From Trichinella spiralis (Eukaryota > Nematoda > Enoplea > Trichinellida > Trichinellidae): 64,000 bases of DNA. This document shows, piece after piece, positions 60,201 to 64,000 of this stretch. The stretch spans positions 2,378,654-2,442,653 of the forward strand of contig CM012955.1 in the NCBI GenBank assembly GCA_000181795.3, written 5' to 3'. Each line of letters starts with the position of its first letter. Positions within the stretch are counted from its first letter, which is position 1. The translations under genes were made by a program, and so were the position numbers. The notes beneath the pieces are model-generated. The model was given only the letters and a program-made list of their open reading frames with translations, ran no database searches and had not been told where the DNA came from.

Positions 60201-62659
60201 GCAGTTAGTTTTTTTTTCTTTTTATGGTAAATTTGGATAACATAAGCTTTGTTGGTATACATCATTATTGTGTCTACATTCAATATTCAAAATGGTTGTT
60301 TATCAGTCAGTGTTAAGTTTGTCATGTGATAATTTCAGTTTAATAGAATAGAAAGTTCCAATTTCTGCCCTCGCATATTTTGATCATCAGGCATAGGCGT
60401 TAATGGAGTCCATCGGGTAAATTGATGTTACACCACTGATGATGAATCCATTTGGAAAAATATCCTTGGAAAGCTGAACACTGCTGCGCTAGCGAGCGAG
60501 CGCACACACACACACAGCATATCTCGGTTGTTTGCAGAGTTCCGGTTGCACAGAATTAGCGCACATTTAGAGAAAAGTGCTTGCTTGTTTAATTAATCAA
60601 CTCTGGGCTGAATTATTGTCATTGTTGGTCGACCGTCGGTCGATTGATAGAGTAATTGATGCAAATTGATTGCAAGGCGACAGGTGCTCGTTTCTGTGAA
60701 CATGAACCTGCAACTGAATATTGAAAAGGGAAAATGGATTTCAGGCTAAATAAATAAATGTAAATTCGAAAATAACAATCATTAAAAACCTCTGACTAGC
60801 TCTTTTTATCACTTTACGATCGTGTTTTTCGCATTAATTTTATTCATCTAGTCATTTTTCTATTCACATCTGACCTTTTATACTTGAAAATTGTTTGCTA
60901 TCTTTCCCCAAACTAATTGTGCTTTAGCTGCTAGCTGTGTAGATTCCATTTTCTTTTGGTTACGTTAGACAAATTTAAGAATGAAATGTGAAAAAAGAAG
61001 TAGACCGAGTTTATTCTGTTTTGAAAATACTTTAAAATATTTATTTATTTATTTGTATTTGATTTGATTTAATTTGATTTGATGTGATTGATAAATTTTA
61101 GCAGTATTTGGTTTTGCGAAAAATGTCACGACCCAATGTGACTGAAGTTGTCGGAAGACTTAGTAAGTTGTTACTGATTGATTTGTAAATAGAATTATCA
61201 TTTTTGTGCAAAATCTGTTCTTGACAGCCGTGTAATGAAAAATATTTTAGATACTGATGAGAGACCGTTGACGAAAATTTTGTCAATGTTCAGTTGTTTC
61301 GATTTGATGCCAAAACAAGGATTAATTGTCAGTCTTGATACCAATTTGACAGTAAGTGGTGATGAAAAGTTAAAATAAGTGTTCATATTTCGTTTTTAAA
61401 ATTTGATTCATTTGTTCACTGGCTTTTCGTACTTATTCGATGTTTGAATGATGGCAGATTCATCAAACGTTGGTTGCAATGTTGGGCAGCGGTGCGTTGT
61501 CTGCGTTGATTTGGGACTCTGATCGCCATTCTAACGTTGGTGTGATGACGTTGACCAATTTGCTGGGTGTCATGTTGAACAATAACGACGATTATCGTTG
61601 TTGGCTTGATCGCTCGTTGAAGTCGTGGATGTCTGATCCGGTGAAAAGTGCTTATTGTCCAAATCTGGATGCTATGGTTACTCTTCACTCGAATGCCAAG
61701 TACGTGTTTCTTGTACTTTGTTTTTGCAACCGATCTTCGAAGTTTCTCTCTTGTAAATTTCGTTGATTTCGCGTTCATGTACTCATGTCGTTGCTCATGT
61801 TGTTTTTTATTATTATTTTTTTCTTTTCTAGACTGATCGAAGCCATCACTCTGTTGAGTTCATCGCGTTTGCATAGAATTCCAATTACTGACACGTATTC
61901 GGGAAATTTCATGTACATGCTATCCATGTGGAGCATCTTGAAATTTCTGCATCAATACGTACGTTGTGCAAAGTTGTGTCATTTGCTGCCGCTACTGCAC
62001 ACAGTTGTGCAGGAGTAGTTTTTTGTTCTCTGTTTCAGTTGATTCGACCGAGAGTGCTAATTGGAGGAGAGAACGTGTGGAACAAATTTAAATTTTGTCT
62101 GTTTGATTTTAGCTCTCCACCCTGCCGCTTCCTCAGGATATGTACAAGCCGTTGGATCATTTTAAATTTGGAACCTGGGAAAATGTGCATCGTGCCAAAG
62201 GTGAAGATACGGTTAGCGACGTGTTGCATGTGCTGCTCAACAATCGCATATCTTGTCTGCCGGTTGTGCAAGTCAACGAAGCTGAAGAAGAAACGGTGCT
62301 GAATATAATTACAAAAGTGGATATTGTGAACTATTTGGTCAAGTTCGGTTGGAAAAATCTGCGAGAGTTGACCGTCAACGACATTGTCAATTGCCGATCA
62401 TCGGTAAGCTGAAACACACACTGATCACAACTTTTAATATATGTATATTTTTATCTTGCTAATTATTTGTTATTTTAACTTTAAGACAGTCGAAGGAATG
62501 GTAACGTGTCATCGCAGTGTGCCTTTGCTGCTTGTCATTGACCTCTTCGTGCGACAGTCTGCTCATCGTTTGATTATAGTCGATTCGATGAAACATCTCG
62601 TTGGTGTTATCTCCATTGCCGATTTGTTGTTTTCGCTCATTTACGTTTTGAAAATTTGA
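57276..62659 (+). CDS. PRKAG: AMP-activated protein kinase gamma subunit
   Basis: Nucleotide-sensing subunit of the AMPK heterotrimer. Exons: 57276-57464, 59636-60080, 60391-60416 (tentative microexon), 61102-61162, 61251-61351, 61458-61699, 61832-61958, 62113-62403, 62486-62659; 551 aa. Residues 1-230 are an unconserved Ser/Arg/Asn-rich extension with repeated RRRSRSE-like patches and seven glycines. Then four CBS repeats: CBS1 (CFDLMPKQGL to TLTNLL), CBS2 (Arg370 in RLHRIPITD), CBS3 (Asp467 in ITKVDIVNYL), CBS4 (His521-Arg522 and Asp540 in SAHRLIIVD...ISIADLL). Upstream of ATG 57276 the exon stays open to an acceptor at 57244, so translation may begin earlier. Met in exon 61102-61162 (KMSRPN) could start a short isoform. 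No gene-specific symbol assigned among gamma paralogues. Confidence 0.88.
57465..59635 (+). other. Long AMPK gamma intron 1
   Basis: A 2171-nt intron with GACC tetranucleotides near 58173-58188 and a CA run near 59552-59565. It may contain an internal promoter. No exon or transposon recognised. Confidence 0.5.
60006..60032 (+). repeat. PRKAG: GGA triplet run coding for glycine
   Basis: Seven to eight GGA units inside the AMPK gamma N-terminal extension, translated EEGGGGGGGD. Confidence 0.9.
60391..60416 (+). other. PRKAG: Inferred 26-nt microexon of AMPK gamma
   Basis: The previous exon ends in phase 1 at 60080, while the next (CAGTATTTGG...) is open only in phase 0; joined directly they hit a stop. 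This segment, acceptor gatcatcag and donor gtaaat, takes in phase 1 and leaves in phase 0, encoding SIGVNGVHR. A second acceptor 6 nt in (gcatag) also keeps the frame and drops two residues. Confidence 0.55.
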
Positions 62660-64000
62660 TAATCAACCAGTTCAATGACTGTTTTTTCTTCATTATCTCA
62701 TTTATGTGGTCATTACTTTTTAGCCTCCTCCTCCATTTGCCGCCTTTTCTCTCCCATCCAGTTCTCCAAGTTGCTTGCCTGCATGCTGCTTTCACCGTTA
62801 GAGAAAAGTCGGAAAAACGTTTAAAAAAAGCAAAACTACAACAAGTTGAACGACACTGGTTTTTGTTGTCATCCCGTTGAATTGTTATTATCTCTGTTGC
62901 AGTTCAGGAAAGCAGTTGTTGTCCAATTATTATTCCTGAAGCTGTTTTGTTTTGCTCTGAATTTTACTTCGTTAGCCTCGAGCAATGAGCTGATGATGGA
63001 TGTTATGGCGAATTTGAATATGCGAACCGAAAATTTGTACTTTGATCGGCATCAGTTGAAGGTCCGTTGTGTTTGTTCTTTGAAATAAATTTCTCCCAAC
63101 TAATGTGGGTGTTGCTGAGGAAAATTTCCCCCCTTCTCCCTCCCCCCCCCTACCCATCCTCCTGCTACCATTTTACATTTCAGTCGTAATTTTGCGTCAT
63201 ATTTATTCTGAATGCCCACAGGCGAATTTGCCGAGAAGATAAAAGATTTTTATAATTTGTCACACGCCCGTCGCAAATTATAAAAAATGCACAAACTTTT
63301 GAAAGTTCAAATGACAAAGAAAATGGTAAGCGTGGAATGGTTTGCGTGAATGATTATTTAATTCAACAAGCTTTTTCCAAAAGGCTGTGGTACATGCGAT
63401 GTATAGCCGTTCCAGAATTTAAATTTCATAAACTGTCTAACTGTAGCAGTAATTCCATTTGAAAAGGTGCATTTTTATTTCAGACTAATTTGCTCTTTTT
63501 GCAATCAGTGCATACACCGATTGCATCACAGAATAATTTTAGCACATGCCTGAAATTGAAAAAAAAGAAGTGACAAATTTTTAATTTACTTATTTACAAG
63601 CATTTTATTTCAGTTCAGCTATTATAAATAGTAATTTATCTTTAGAATAAATTAAGATAATTAAGCAGATAGCAGTTCAAAAAATAGTTTTTTTACAGTA
63701 AGCAGTATTATAAGATATTATTAATGAAAACATTACGTTATATTTATTAAATTTAAATTCTTTTTAATTGACAATTTTTTGACCCGCATTATTTGTAAAA
63801 TAAGAAACAAGAAACATATATAAAATAAAAACTTGATTATCATTAACTTACATTATGTACAGTAATGTTTGTTTTTGTTCTGTCCGGTTGTTTTGCTCTG
63901 AAAGAGAATTTTCAATATTGAGTGAGCAAGCAGTTCATCGAATGTGAATAATGTTACAATAAGAGGATTTTCTAATGTTTCTACAGCCGTCCTGCATGAG
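62660..64000. other. Region downstream of AMPK gamma
   Basis: 1.3 kb. From 62880 to 63242 there are exon-like pieces: an acceptor tctgttgcag at 62902, an open frame to a possible donor at 63062, then acceptor gcccacag at 63221 and six codons to TAA; the shortest reading is a 29-residue peptide starting MMDVMANLNMR at 62992. This may be 3' untranslated or an unrelated small gene. A C-rich tract lies at 63128-63165. From 63.3 kb to the end the DNA is AT-rich with no gene seen. Confidence 0.4.

Overview
This is a AT-rich stretch of an animal nuclear genome. Every gene is split into many short exons. Most introns are 50-110 nt, the shortest I could place being 51 nt, with T-rich 3' ends (tttttcag, attttag). 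Compact genes, T-rich acceptors and the gene content suggest an invertebrate, most likely a nematode, perhaps a low-GC dorylaimid such as a Trichinella relative. That placement is inference only. I saw no prokaryotic features, CRISPR array, rRNA or tRNA, and nothing resembling a retrovirus or other capsid-bearing element.

Layout, left to right: (1) 103-4585 (+), mitochondrial glycine dehydrogenase GLDC, lacking its N-terminus at the window edge, 22 exons placed. (2) 4949-11031 (-), the Hippo-pathway kinase LATS/Warts, complete, 12 exons, 1118 aa, tail-to-tail with GLDC. (3) 15254-38937 (+), dystrophin, 55 exons, 3082 aa, with the full rod, WW, EF-hand-like, ZZ and coiled-coil regions but no calponin-homology actin-binding domain visible. 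(4) 41264-43467 (-), alpha-tubulin, 450 aa. (5) 44900-46258 (-), an unrecognised, probably secreted 250-aa protein. (6) 47224-48906 (+), a lysosomal phospholipase A2 (PLA2G15/LCAT family). (7) 49581-51272 (+), TMEM147, an ER translocon-associated membrane protein. (8) 57276-62659 (+), an AMP-activated kinase gamma subunit with four CBS repeats. Gene-poor DNA separates them: 11.0-15.2 kb, 38.9-41.3 kb, 51.3-57.2 kb and 62.7-64.0 kb.

The genes are mostly unrelated conserved housekeeping, signalling and muscle genes. I see no operon or dedicated multi-gene system. All exon models were built by hand from reading-frame continuity, splice sites and remembered family sequences. Coding lengths of every model sum to a whole number of codons.

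Most notable: a dystrophin that starts where the CH domains should end; an alpha-tubulin with Arg in place of the acetylated Lys40; an AMPK gamma whose first CBS site has lost its key Arg and Asp and whose frame needs a 26-nt microexon; a LATS with a 140-residue tail beyond its hydrophobic motif; a hAT-like non-autonomous transposon with target-site duplication in a dystrophin intron; a probable GC-AG intron; and an orphan secreted protein sharing a divergent promoter region with the phospholipase.
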